Both the position numbers and the translations under genes were made by a program. From the IMG/VR virus record IMGVR_UViG_3300029258_002841, positions 1 to 38,644 of that record: a stretch of 38,644 nt of DNA; one strand, 5' to 3'. Origin of the DNA: a virus. The notes beneath the pieces were generated by a model. It was not told where the DNA came from, made no database searches, and saw nothing but the letters and a program-made list of their open reading frames with translations. This document shows, piece by piece, positions 17,194 through 26,115 of this stretch (its first letter is position 1; each line of letters begins with the position of its first letter).

Positions 17194-19626
17194 ATGAACT
17201 CAGCAAAAGCAAATACATTTATAAAGTTAAATGATCATCCGGTAGTAAGTCAGAATTTCTTTTGGGAAACATCGACCGGGACTTCCCCATTTATCGGATC
17301 TATTAGATTACATGAGACACATAATTCTGCTGCCCTTGAGTCTCTTAATAACTCAATGAATCTAATTCATTGGGTCCGGGTATCGTCTAATAGGGCTACT
17401 TCTTCCGGAAAAATAGGAAGTCAGTTATCCTTTCCAGTCATCCCTTTAAAAGGAGACGTTTCTGGGGAGTTTTATCAAGTTTGGCAATTAGCAGATATCC
17501 GGTATCTTTGGAAATTTGGAGTTTACTCTGCTCAGATTAATATGATGCGTAAAGTGAACAATATTCTCCGCCCGCCTATCGGGGAAATTGATGGGGAATA
17601 TCAAAGAGCTGGAGTTGGTTCATCCGATAATTTTCTTGCTAACCAAGCAGCTCAGTTTAATGAGCGGAGATATCTTGAGCAAACTTTAAATCCTGTTACT
17701 AACGAACCCTGGACGGCTTTACAATTAGTTTATATGTTACTTCGGAACTGGTTACGCGTCTATGAAGGGAATTTAGATCTATTAGATCCGAAATGGTGGG
17801 CAACAGCTTACCAGTTACCAGATCATTATTATGATGTAACTTCTGCGGGGACAACAATTCCGTCATATAATCCGAATATTGAGAATAATTTTTGGGTGCC
17901 GCAACTAATCCTGGATGATCCTCCCGGGGAATTAGAAAATAACTTTCCGTTATTAAATGTCCTTTATGACCAAAAACCATTAGACCTAATCCTAAGGGAA
18001 TTGTGTCAATTCGGAAGGTTAGAGTTATATTGTGATGGAATTGGCAATATACATCTCAGAAAGGCAGATTCCGAGGCATTTAAGCCGACTTTCAGCCCGC
18101 CACCGGAAATTGTCGCTAACTCTTCAAGAATTCTGAATAACAGGATTAAACCTAGGTCTTTAAAGAACAGTCGTCCACACTCAATAATTTCAACTTGTAA
18201 AAACAAGTTTGAAGTCTTCTATTATTACGATTCTGATTGGGATTTAGAAACATCAACCACCCCAATTACGGAAAACAAATATGGACTCACTAGAATGTTA
18301 GTGAACGTCCTTCAATGCCCTCATGATGAAAAATGGGAAGTGGATGGGTCAGACTATTTTGTCCGGGCCGGGGAATGGCATCCAATCAAATATGCAATTT
18401 CTAATTGGGGTTTCGATATCGCCGCTCAATATCTCACCAATATAATTCCAACCGATGAGAATTTAGGTGTGGGGGATGCAGCTGTCCGATATACCTGGTT
18501 AAATGGTGGCTTGATGAAGAAGGCCATTGAGATGTACATGTATGATGTTTCTGAGGGAAACCAGCCAGATACTTTTTACCAGGGGGCAGCCGGGAAACAA
18601 TTAGATCCTGCGAAGGCTACTAAAAGACACGAAGCTATCCGTCGGCATTGGAGAACAACCTGGAGAATTTATCCTGATGACATGAAATTGTTCAGGACGA
18701 TTGAGACTAAAATGGCATCTAAGTTAGACCCGGCATTGGGAAATTATCAACCATCAGAGGTCTATCTCGATTATGCACGTAAATTCACTGAGAGACAGCC
18801 TCTGAGGGAAGTCGCCGAGTTTGAGTCTTGGGATATTGAACAGGCCAAGGAAGGTGGTAATTTCGATTTTAATATCAATCTTCCAGGACCATATACAGCC
18901 TCAGTTTTGGATCCCTATCTGGGTATCATTAAAATTGCCCCAATCGCAGACGATTTTACTGGACTTGGTGCGACAACTATAATGTTTCCTTTCCAACTTG
19001 AGAACCTTCAAGGTCTTAATCCTAGGGCTGGAGGGGTGACTGATGGAGCTGCTGCGAATTTAGCTTATGTTAAAGCCAAACATAGAATCGGAATTCCTAT
19101 AACAGTTGAGTTTTTAAACACGCAGAAATTTAGACAGGATCTTTATTATACTGGGGAGGAATACACGGTTACTGACTTTAGTAACGGAGAATATTCTGGT
19201 ACTTTACCCTCTAAGGTGATTTACACTGACTTGGTAAACGCAAGATTTGCTTTTAAAAGGACAGGGAGTGACGAATCAATTGTTGGACAATATCCAATGG
19301 CAGATGTTACTAAACCTGAAGATATTCCAATTAATGATTATGAGGTGAGCGAAATTTTAGGAAAAGCTGCTAATCTAGCTTTCCAGGGGGTCAGAGATGA
19401 TATTGCTGGGACAGCAGCATGGGAAGGACTGTATCTGGTAAAGAAGATGGTGCCATTAATCAGATCTATCAGATATACCTGTAGGCGAAATGGTGCCTGT
19501 TCAACCATCTTTAATGCCAGAGATTCACGTGTAATTGAACAATTTTCTAAAGACCTACCAGACGTTATTAGGCAATTCGTATATGGCCAGCCGAGAGATT
19601 ACCGAAATTCGAGATGGGAGAAATAA
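17194..19626 (+). CDS. Probable tail hub / baseplate protein
   Basis: An 810-aa protein. Around residues 253-292 it has a segment of the late-control-D/gp27-like hub type (DLILRELCQFGRLELYCDGIG followed by strands NIHLRKAD), where a domain reads 'll...g....dg.g.i.i'. N-terminal 120 residues are beta-rich; the C-terminal third is mixed. Hub proteins close the tube tip and anchor fibres. Assignment is by this weak motif, size and order. The next gene starts 1 nt after its stop with GGGAG as ribosome site. Confidence 0.5.
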   Translation: MNSAKANTFIKLNDHPVVSQNFFWETSTGTSPFIGSIRLHETHNSAALESLNNSMNLIHWVRVSSNRATSSGKIGSQLSFPVIPLKGDVSGEFYQVWQLADIRYLWKFGVYSAQINMMRKVNNILRPPIGEIDGEYQRAGVGSSDNFLANQAAQFNERRYLEQTLNPVTNEPWTALQLVYMLLRNWLRVYEGNLDLLDPKWWATAYQLPDHYYDVTSAGTTIPSYNPNIENNFWVPQLILDDPPGELENNFPLLNVLYDQKPLDLILRELCQFGRLELYCDGIGNIHLRKADSEAFKPTFSPPPEIVANSSRILNNRIKPRSLKNSRPHSIISTCKNKFEVFYYYDSDWDLETSTTPITENKYGLTRMLVNVLQCPHDEKWEVDGSDYFVRAGEWHPIKYAISNWGFDIAAQYLTNIIPTDENLGVGDAAVRYTWLNGGLMKKAIEMYMYDVSEGNQPDTFYQGAAGKQLDPAKATKRHEAIRRHWRTTWRIYPDDMKLFRTIETKMASKLDPALGNYQPSEVYLDYARKFTERQPLREVAEFESWDIEQAKEGGNFDFNINLPGPYTASVLDPYLGIIKIAPIADDFTGLGATTIMFPFQLENLQGLNPRAGGVTDGAAANLAYVKAKHRIGIPITVEFLNTQKFRQDLYYTGEEYTVTDFSNGEYSGTLPSKVIYTDLVNARFAFKRTGSDESIVGQYPMADVTKPEDIPINDYEVSEILGKAANLAFQGVRDDIAGTAAWEGLYLVKKMVPLIRSIRYTCRRNGACSTIFNARDSRVIEQFSKDLPDVIRQFVYGQPRDYRNSRWEK

Positions 19627-22600
19627 ATGTCACTTGACGGTCAAGCACAGCCAATCAAATATTCAACATATGGCTTTATTGTCGGAAGAGAGCACGCACT
19701 TGATGGGGTCTCCTCCCCAATGCTCTCCGCTTATGGATTAAACGGGGGCCTGATTACTAAACCATGGCATCCCTCTCAAATTGACACAATGTGGATGGCG
19801 ACAAGAAATCACCGGTCAGATTTTGCCGCTCTTGATGGTAATGGAACAGACGAAGAAAGAAGCATCTTTAAAAGACTCGGGGATGTTAATGGTAATTTTT
19901 ATTGGTTTAACATTCCAGTGGGGATTACCCCAAGTTATACCACCGGATCATACTTCCGGGACTATAAAGAGAGACCTCAAGGATATTATGGTGGTCAAGT
20001 AATACCTGTAATGATGGAGGAAGCAACTGGCGTTTCCGTTGAAACTTCAGCCTTCACCCCCGGAGGGACAGGAAGTGGGCCCACAACAGCAACTCCAGTA
20101 AAAGTCACTAAGTCCGCAGGTGCTGATGATCGCCAAATACTCCCAATATTTGACGTAGTCTATAGAGGGGAAGTAAGAGATCCTAATAATCCAAACGATG
20201 ATGAGGATCGTTACTTCACGGACGATTATAGTCACCAAGCCGATCCTAGAATTCCTTTAGGGACCGATGATACGCATGCCGTAGACAGAAGAATGCGGAA
20301 GATGATCTTCAAAGGTCAAGATGATATGCCCGGAGGAACCCCAGGTATTGTTGTTTGTGCAACTAGAGAAGATCAGCAGGTACCCATTTTCTTCCCAATT
20401 GTCGGCGCGAAGATACCAGGGATGGATGAAAACGCTAATGCTTTAATCATTCATCATAGGGAAGAGGGTCCAGCGAAAATGTCGACCTTATACTCCGATA
20501 TTAAGGGGAATAACAGAGACGGTGAGAGAACAGCAGGTCTCCAGGGATCCTTAGCACTTCAGAAGATTTCTCGTATGCCAGGGTCGGTCGATCCTACCTC
20601 AGAGTTTTATGATCCTACTGTTGATCCAGCCGCTGTTGACTTTAGCAAGTCTGGTGGAGCTACTTGTACCTTAAATTATGCGAAGTCTGGCGATGGAGTT
20701 GGAGCTTTTGGATTAAAGACAGCCGTTGGGGACGGGCAATCAGGTGATATAAAATCGAATGATTTTACTGGTGCCTTTGGGTCCTGGGTTAGAAGTGGAT
20801 ACGAGCATGCTGGGAATCCAGGCGGGGATAAGCACGACTGTGGGATCACTTTAGATGGACAACCAATTAACTCAGACCATATCTGGACCAATGGATACTT
20901 CTATATGGACCCGGTCAGGGATGCTCCATTACACTTCGAAACAACTCCCTGGGAAGATGCTGGAGATAGAGGTGTATGGAGATTAGTGCATCTCAGATAT
21001 GATGGAAATATGGACCATGGTCACTGGACTGGAAATAAACCAGGAATGTGGAGATTGGAAGTTCGAACTCCGGAAATACCAGCAGACCCTGACTTTATAC
21101 CATATGAGCCCCCAACTGACGATATCCCGGTAACTGGAGGTGGGGGCGGGGATCAAGATATAATCATCCCAGGCGGCGATATTGATCTTCCAGGTCCAAT
21201 CGGAGGTGCCGGGGTAGAAAGCCCAATCATCACAGGAACTGGAATGGGCGGAACTGGTTCATTTGTGGCTGATGCTATTCCTGGAAGGACAATCCTTGGT
21301 AAACTTGGTCCTGAGATGTCTCTTCTCCCCTCAACAGCATCCTATGAACAGAGGATCGCTGCGAGACAGAATCTCGGACCTAAACCGCCAATTGATCCTT
21401 CCGGGACTGGCAATGCAAGTTTTATTCCCGATGCTACTTCTCCAAACCTTAATGGTATCCTGCCAACAGAAGGATGGGGATGGGAACCTTCAAGAAGATA
21501 TGAAACCTTTGCTGGCCCTCAGTTTATGGGGATCGCGATAGCTCCAAGAGATTATGAACATCTACTTTTCGGTAGATTTAATGTCGATACTAAAGAACAG
21601 ATCCGCAACTGGGAAGCTTCACCTTTATCAGCCTCTATCTCAGCATTTGGTTCTATAGACGGGGAAGAGTGGGATTATGATACTCCCCAGGATTCCTCCT
21701 GGAGAAGAGATAGACCAGGCAGAGGAAGATTTAGACTTAAAGGTATCGCTAAGCGAGGTGGATGGTTTATCCATTCCCCAGCAATAGATTTACAAGATCA
21801 GGACTATCAATCCGAGGATACTCCAGAATGTGAGTTAATCGTCCAAGCCGATAATGGATCTATAGGACTTGGTTATCCTGGAGAAAATGGACAAATTAAG
21901 GATGGTATTGATTTCATAACGACTGCTAGAGATGCTGGGACTGGTTACAGAGACTTACATCTAAAGAGTTATAATGACTCCCAGGTCCAAGATACTGGGT
22001 ACGACTCCACCTTTGTTGTTGAGATGAATTTGGATGTTAAGGGAAGCATTGAAACCGGCTTAACTGAGAAGCGAATCCCTTATGTTGGTCCAGGCGGGGT
22101 ATTATCAACTAACAACCAGTTGACCTATGATTATGACACTAATGAATCGACTTTTGGAGGGGATTTAAGTGTTGGAGGTAAATTAACTGTTACTGGTCTC
22201 ATAGATCCTACCGGGTTACAGTTTGATGTTCAAGCTTCACAACCCGCAGCAGATTTGACTCTCTGGGCAAATTCGAGTAAGAATAACGATCTTTATTGGA
22301 CCAATGCGGACGGAAATGATCATAAGGTTATAACTGCTTCGGGCACAGCAACAATTCACGGCCAAACGCTTAATATTACGCACAAAGCTCTTGACTATAT
22401 TGCAACAGTCTCCGACGATACGATAACAACTAGTGGATCAATAAATGTAAATCTAGCCTCAATTGGAACATATCCAACCGGCAAGGTCTTTACAGTTAAA
22501 CATATTGGTCAAGGTGGAAATAGCACAACAATCGCAACCTTAGACTCAGCTAAGATTGATCTTGCTAATACTAAAACCGTTGGGCCTATGGTAGCTGTTA

Positions 22601-22638
22601 GGATTCAATCAGATGGAACAAATTGGTGGGTCCTCTAA
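19627..22638 (+). CDS. Large tail fibre / tip protein
   Basis: A 1003-aa protein, the largest in the genome. The N-terminal 500 residues form an uncharacterised domain rich in Trp, Asp and Gly. A glycine-rich hinge (VTGGGGGDQDIIIPGG) lies near residue 500. Residues about 810-870 read KRIPYVGPGGVLSTNNQLTY and LSVGGKLTVTGLIDPTG, a layout found in fibre and structural proteins. The last 90 residues are a beta-domain ending in GTNWWVL, as in many fibre tips. It should contact the host. Its stop overlaps that of the convergent methyltransferase gene. Confidence 0.65.
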   Translation: MSLDGQAQPIKYSTYGFIVGREHALDGVSSPMLSAYGLNGGLITKPWHPSQIDTMWMATRNHRSDFAALDGNGTDEERSIFKRLGDVNGNFYWFNIPVGITPSYTTGSYFRDYKERPQGYYGGQVIPVMMEEATGVSVETSAFTPGGTGSGPTTATPVKVTKSAGADDRQILPIFDVVYRGEVRDPNNPNDDEDRYFTDDYSHQADPRIPLGTDDTHAVDRRMRKMIFKGQDDMPGGTPGIVVCATREDQQVPIFFPIVGAKIPGMDENANALIIHHREEGPAKMSTLYSDIKGNNRDGERTAGLQGSLALQKISRMPGSVDPTSEFYDPTVDPAAVDFSKSGGATCTLNYAKSGDGVGAFGLKTAVGDGQSGDIKSNDFTGAFGSWVRSGYEHAGNPGGDKHDCGITLDGQPINSDHIWTNGYFYMDPVRDAPLHFETTPWEDAGDRGVWRLVHLRYDGNMDHGHWTGNKPGMWRLEVRTPEIPADPDFIPYEPPTDDIPVTGGGGGDQDIIIPGGDIDLPGPIGGAGVESPIITGTGMGGTGSFVADAIPGRTILGKLGPEMSLLPSTASYEQRIAARQNLGPKPPIDPSGTGNASFIPDATSPNLNGILPTEGWGWEPSRRYETFAGPQFMGIAIAPRDYEHLLFGRFNVDTKEQIRNWEASPLSASISAFGSIDGEEWDYDTPQDSSWRRDRPGRGRFRLKGIAKRGGWFIHSPAIDLQDQDYQSEDTPECELIVQADNGSIGLGYPGENGQIKDGIDFITTARDAGTGYRDLHLKSYNDSQVQDTGYDSTFVVEMNLDVKGSIETGLTEKRIPYVGPGGVLSTNNQLTYDYDTNESTFGGDLSVGGKLTVTGLIDPTGLQFDVQASQPAADLTLWANSSKNNDLYWTNADGNDHKVITASGTATIHGQTLNITHKALDYIATVSDDTITTSGSINVNLASIGTYPTGKVFTVKHIGQGGNSTTIATLDSAKIDLANTKTVGPMVAVRIQSDGTNWWVL

Positions 22639-23288
22639 CTTAACCTAATTGCTACTCCAAAACCGTATTTGTCTTCTAAGAATCTGAGATAATAGCCTTC
22701 TCCGAATTCTTGTTCGAAGACAGGTCTCTCAGCATGAACAACCCCATACCTGGTCATAACATCAGGTTGCCACATCCCTAGTCTGCAATCATGACAGGTT
22801 TGGAAGCAAGCTGGATTAGCAGCTTTGACCATCATAACACAAAGCTGAACATGTTCCCAAGTGTGGGCCGCGTCATGGAAGACCAACTCTACATTATATT
22901 CTGTTAGTAGCCTTGGTAACTCATCCTCAGCAGACCCAAAGACTTTGACTAGATTCGGATGATTATCTGGAAGTAAATGTAAGTCCCCTTGAGAAACCTC
23001 AGCATAGGTGTTATTAGGGTCTTTTCCCATTTCAATTGTGATAAATGTGAGGTTATTCCTCTCCGCAGCATCTAACCATATCAGTCCCGAGTGACCAAAT
23101 TGTCCCCCAATCTCAATAATTGTCTCAGGTTTATATTTCTCAACCAATAACCAAGCAAGAAGTGCCTCTTTATAAGAAAGTGTTTTAGCTCGTTTCCTTT
23201 CACAAGCCGATGCCATTTTAGACCAGGCATTTGATTTAAAAATAGGTTCTAGGGATAGATCTAGTTTTAGTTCCTCAAAGATATTCAT
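22635..23288 (-). CDS. Class I SAM-dependent methyltransferase
   Basis: A 217-aa protein with AGGAG 5 nt before the ATG. The SAM-binding motif I is EIGGQFGHSG (59-68), followed by ITIEMG (83-88) at the end of the second strand. VFHDAAHTWEH at 136-146 occupies the motif IV strand, and a Cys/His cluster (CFQTCHDC) follows. This is the Methyltransf_24-like layout used for small-molecule, sugar or protein substrates, not a DNA methyltransferase with a (D/N)PPY motif. The substrate is unknown. It is the last gene of the minus block and converges on the fibre gene with overlapping stops and no terminator. Confidence 0.75.
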   Translation of the reverse strand: MNIFEELKLDLSLEPIFKSNAWSKMASACERKRAKTLSYKEALLAWLLVEKYKPETIIEIGGQFGHSGLIWLDAAERNNLTFITIEMGKDPNNTYAEVSQGDLHLLPDNHPNLVKVFGSAEDELPRLLTEYNVELVFHDAAHTWEHVQLCVMMVKAANPACFQTCHDCRLGMWQPDVMTRYGVVHAERPVFEQEFGEGYYLRFLEDKYGFGVAIRLS

Positions 23289-23296
23289 ATGTTCTC

Positions 23297-23449
23297 CTAT
23301 AAATTATCTAAAAACTTGCGAATCTCTTTACATTGTTGAAGGTAACGTCTAGTCATTTTAGAGCGTAGAGATGTTTCTGCATTTTTTCTCATTTTTTTGA
23401 GATTTTCCCAAAGAATTTTAAGTTGTTGCAGTTTCTCTTTATCAGTCAT
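23297..23449 (-). CDS. Small basic helical protein (50 aa)
   Basis: ATG at 23449-23447 overlaps the preceding stop (ATGA), and TAG at 23299-23297 lies 8 nt before the methyltransferase start. GAGGGA precedes the start. The product, MTDKEKLQQLKILWENLKKM onwards, is a basic amphipathic helix pair. Coupling on the upstream side and tight spacing on the other make a real gene likely. Function unknown. Confidence 0.65.
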   Translation of the reverse strand: MTDKEKLQQLKILWENLKKMRKNAETSLRSKMTRRYLQQCKEIRKFLDNL

Positions 23450-24024
23450 ATTATTTTCCCTCTAGTCCTTTTTGCAAATTGCCTGATCCTTGGATTTTTA
23501 TGAGTTAAATATGTTTCTGGAGAATTAATGATTTCTGATAACATTGTTTTTTGAATGCTAAGGCTCAGTAAAAAGAAATCAAAAACTTTTTTATAAAGCA
23601 CAGGGATAAAGCATCTACATGTGAAACGGGTTGAGTCTAATGGAATAATAACTCTTTTTTCCGGGACCTCTTTAATTTTTAAGTGTTCTGGCCAAAGGTG
23701 ATTCATATTACAAACCTGAATTAAATGCCACTGCAAATATTTAAGTAGTATGTCAATCCTCCTACCTATGGAAATCTCCTGAGAAACCGGATCTGTAGTT
23801 AGGAAGTAACCAGCCCAGATAAAGTCGAAATCAATCAAATTTGGGTCCCGGAGCCCATCGGAGGGGGTGATAAATATATTATCACACACCATCCCAGCTA
23901 GCATCGGGTTAATAGAACCACCCGTCATCGAATCAATTGGGATTATAGGTGTAAGTTGGTCAGGCCCGATACCGGTTCGTGAGAGGAAAGGTTGTTGCCT
24001 TAGAATGAAAATCTGATTATCCAT
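23446..24024 (-). CDS. Unknown protein with C-terminal LTHKNPRIRQFAKR
   Basis: A 192-aa protein preceded by AAGGGAAA. Rich in Ile, Leu and Pro, with aromatic clusters (DFDFIWAGYFLTTDP) and a hydrophobic helix near residue 150 (VFDFFLLSLSIQKTML). The C-terminus YLTHKNPRIRQFAKRTRGK shares the LTHKNPxxR pattern with the 132-aa protein upstream; the 20-bp DNA coding for it is identical in both (23490-23509 and 24161-24180). No family recognised. Confidence 0.65.
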   Translation of the reverse strand: MDNQIFILRQQPFLSRTGIGPDQLTPIIPIDSMTGGSINPMLAGMVCDNIFITPSDGLRDPNLIDFDFIWAGYFLTTDPVSQEISIGRRIDILLKYLQWHLIQVCNMNHLWPEHLKIKEVPEKRVIIPLDSTRFTCRCFIPVLYKKVFDFFLLSLSIQKTMLSEIINSPETYLTHKNPRIRQFAKRTRGKII

Positions 24025-24035
24025 TTTATTTTCCC

Positions 24036-24434
24036 TTAGTAATTGTTTCCCCGATCTATAAACACGGTTGGATCATCTGGATCATATGGGGATAGAAAAT
24101 CTTTTTTCGGGTTAAAAAAGTTTTGACCTCCATAAATCCGTTTCACGACATCCCTCACCGTTGGATTTTTATGAGTTAAAAGAGACGCAATGGGGACTTC
24201 CGTTCCTGGATTTTTGCAGATAATCTCCCGGTCCAGTAGTTCAGATTTATCAACATCAAATGCCTGAATTCCTGTCTCAAATCTAATAATCTCATATTGT
24301 TCCGGAGGGTAATTCCAAATAGCATTTACCACCATATCCCGCGGCTGTGGTAATGCTGACCCGATGATGTCGTCTATAAAGTCTGGAAGAGATTCACTTG
24401 ATTCACTTTGTCTAGTATACGCTTTCCACCTCAT
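24036..24434 (-). CDS. Unknown protein with LTHKNPTVRDVVKR
   Basis: A 132-aa protein whose ATG overlaps the resolvase stop (ATGA, 24431-24434). The first 80 residues are acidic with helical segments; residues about 84-100 read ASLLTHKNPTVRDVVKR and are followed by an NFFNPKKDF segment, close to the NPGKFF found in two other family members. Unknown function; possibly an adaptor with a HEAT-like half-repeat. Confidence 0.65.
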   Translation of the reverse strand: MRWKAYTRQSESSESLPDFIDDIIGSALPQPRDMVVNAIWNYPPEQYEIIRFETGIQAFDVDKSELLDREIICKNPGTEVPIASLLTHKNPTVRDVVKRIYGGQNFFNPKKDFLSPYDPDDPTVFIDRGNNY

Positions 24435-24757
24435 TTTATCTCCTTTGAATATGCGTCTAACAGTTTCTTAAATAAATCATCTCTAATAGCCCAGAAACTG
24501 CCCTTATTGGTTATTTTTATCCGCATTAAGTCCACATTATGACCTTTCAGGGTCTCAATAATTTTAGAGGATGGGAACGTTTTATAAGATTTGCATTCAC
24601 AAAATAAACCATTTTCAATTTTAACATCCGGATAGGTATCCGATAATCCCGCCTGCATTGGGGCGGTTCTCTGAGCATTAATCCCCCAGGATTTGAGAAG
24701 ATTGACTGTATCTCTCTCAAAAGACGCACCTTTATTTCTTGAATAAGCACCACTCAT
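24431..24757 (-). CDS. PD-(D/E)XK nuclease, Holliday-junction-resolvase-like
   Basis: A 108-aa protein. It follows the Hjc/phage resolvase pattern: KGASFERD with E14, then NAQRTAP, YPDV with D44, and the ECK core (FCECKS, E54 and K56), then a helix and a final FWAIRDDLFKKLL strand-helix. These supply the metal-binding E-D-E-K set. Such enzymes cut branched DNA before packaging. Complete for the family's small size. It lies in an operon with HNH nuclease and helicase genes, consistent with recombination-dependent replication. Confidence 0.75.
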   Translation of the reverse strand: MSGAYSRNKGASFERDTVNLLKSWGINAQRTAPMQAGLSDTYPDVKIENGLFCECKSYKTFPSSKIIETLKGHNVDLMRIKITNKGSFWAIRDDLFKKLLDAYSKEIK

Positions 24758-24825
24758 TTATTTAAGCCTTTCTGGGAGCATCTCAGGGTATCCTGGATTA
24801 CCCCCACAACCAAGTACCTCACAAA

Positions 24826-24841
24826 CTTGAATAAGCACCAC
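24826..24841 (-). repeat. Duplicated gene start remnant
   Basis: CTTGAATAAGCACCAC occurs here and at 24738-24753, where it encodes GAYSR near the start of the resolvase. Read on the minus strand this copy follows a strong AAAAGGAGGGA site and gives only eight codons before a stop (MGGAYSSL). It looks like a truncated duplicate of the gene start left in the 118-bp gap between HNH and resolvase genes. Confidence 0.45.
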
Positions 24842-24875
24842 CCACTATTCCCTCCTTTTAAAATTCCTTAAAATC

Positions 24876-25446
24876 TTAATCTGTACGGTATTTACTCCCT
24901 AAAACTTTACCCGCAAACTTGTTATATCTTTTTATAATCTCTTCAGGTGTTTTCCCTTCCTTTAACATATACCGAATAGTGTCCGTATCCTTATATTTTG
25001 GGCAAAATGTTTTCCAAAAATCATACCGAGTATACTCCGTTCCTTTATAGATGATTTTTACGGTTCGTTTTTGATTTCTACAATTCTCGGCGTGCGACAC
25101 GAATCTGATATTTCCAGGGAAATATCCCTGATCATTATCAATCCGGTCTATTTCTAAATTTGGATTATCCCATCCCGGGAGAGTTGAAATATAGTCTATA
25201 AAAAGAGAAAATCTTGTCCATAAATTATAAACTTTTATGCCTCTACCACCATAATAGGGATAGGTTTTCCTTTTAGGGTTAAGACACCTCTGTTTTATAT
25301 CTGTCCACCTATTTCTCTGAAATTTTGGTAAGTCCTTATAAGCGGAGAAACAATCCTTACACTGATTAAACTTAGAAATCCGATGCCGAGGGACTGTAAT
25401 TCTTTTTCCACAACGGATACATTTTTTTTTTGAGATGACTATTCAT
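24876..25446 (-). CDS. HNH endonuclease with zinc ribbon, frame broken at an A10 run
   Basis: ATG at 25446-25444, with GGAGG upstream and an 8-nt overlap with the preceding gene, enters a run of ten A (25422-25431). With nine A the frame stays open to TAA at 24878-24876, giving 189 aa. The product has a zinc ribbon (CIRCGKR...QCKDC), then YYGGRGIKVYNLW and LEIDRIDNDQGYFPGNIRF, the hallmark of a widespread phage HNH family, then a C-terminal HTH-like tail (PEEIIKRYNKFAGKVL). With ten A the frame stops after 24 codons, and only a 74-aa GTG fragment (25100-24876) would be open. Transcript slippage on the A10, a real inactivating mutation, or a homopolymer error are all possible. Confidence 0.7.
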
Positions 25447-25756
25447 AGGATTTCCTCCGCCCTTTATGAATGACCCTGACGCCATTCAATGGGTCATCCC
25501 GACGCGGCTTTGGTTTGATTTTCTTCTTCTTTTTCTTTTTATTTTTTTTATTCTCGGCTAACCAATTCCGATGCAACTCCCTAAATTTTAGAGAACATTC
25601 ACGACAGTGCATTTTGCGTGACTCAACCCAAGGAAGGAACTCAAACTCCTTGAGGTCTTTGATTTTTTCACAGTGGGTACACCAGCGTTTTCCCTGTGAC
25701 TCTAATTCTGCCTGCTTCTCTAAGAATTTGCGGTGATAGTGATCTACATTAGCCAT
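25439..25756 (-). CDS. Small zinc-ribbon protein with poly-Lys linker
   Basis: A 105-aa protein starting with an ATG that shares its A with the previous stop (TAATG). Two CxxC pairs (WCTHCEKIKDLKEF and MHCRECS) make a zinc ribbon of the type found in HNH-linked and nucleic-acid-binding phage proteins. A Lys run (NKKNKKKKKKKIKPKPRR) follows. It could bind DNA or RNA. The next gene also begins with a zinc ribbon, so the two may act together. Confidence 0.65.
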   Translation of the reverse strand: MANVDHYHRKFLEKQAELESQGKRWCTHCEKIKDLKEFEFLPWVESRKMHCRECSLKFRELHRNWLAENKKNKKKKKKKIKPKPRRDDPLNGVRVIHKGRRKSYE

Positions 25757-25962
25757 TAAACATCTCCGTTCAAAATTCTAGAATACTCACCATTTGTTAA
25801 ACGATTTGCGATCTCAACATATTTGGGGTCAGGGATTGGAGCAGATAGGGACTCAATCAAACCCCAGGCATTAGAGCCGAATTTACGCTCTAACATCGCT
25901 AATGCACGGTTTCTTTTTGAGATGTATGGTTCTGCGATTTGAAGTGCTTCATTCTTAGTCAT
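25756..25962 (-). CDS. Small helical protein, unknown (68 aa)
   Basis: The frame is open from 25995, but that would begin inside a terminator hairpin. AGGAGC 8 nt before ATG 25962 marks the start MTKNEALQIAEPYISKRNRA. The product is helical with a conserved-looking WGLIESLSAPIPDP centre. It is the first gene after the hairpin at 25983-26022 and is coupled to the zinc-ribbon gene. Function unknown. Confidence 0.6.
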   Translation of the reverse strand: MTKNEALQIAEPYISKRNRALAMLERKFGSNAWGLIESLSAPIPDPKYVEIANRLTNGEYSRILNGDV

Positions 25963-25982
25963 ATTTTTGCTCCTACTCAAAG

Positions 25983-26022
25983 AAAAACCCCGCACAAAGG
26001 TGTTGTGTTGCGGGGTCTTTTT
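25983..26022 (-). terminator. Bidirectional intrinsic terminator / attenuator
   Basis: Arms CCCCGCA (25988-25994) and TGCGGGG (26009-26015) with A-tract on the left and TCTTTTT on the right, so T-runs follow the stem on both strands. It lies only 20 nt before the start of the 68-aa gene. On the minus strand its loop (25997-26007) is complementary to an upstream 11-mer at 26076-26086. Confidence 0.75.
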
Positions 26023-26086
26023 AAGAAACGTTCTGCTATAGAAATTTTCAGATGGTCTTAATCTGATATGCTTGTCACAACACCTT
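25997..26086 (-). promoter_or_regulatory. Loop-complementary leader element (putative antiterminator)
   Basis: AAGGTGTTGTG at 25997-26007 is a perfect inverted match to CACAACACCTT at 26076-26086. In minus-strand RNA the upstream 11-mer can pair with the terminator loop and make a pseudoknot. The same geometry recurs at 29477-29542. Confidence 0.4.
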
Positions 26087-26115
26087 ATATCATAATACTC
26101 CTTATTACTAGATTA

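Noticed and set aside
22635-23288. DNA methyltransferase
   Set aside because: There is no (D/N)PP(Y/W) or PCxx motif; the motif IV position is VFHDAAHTWEH.
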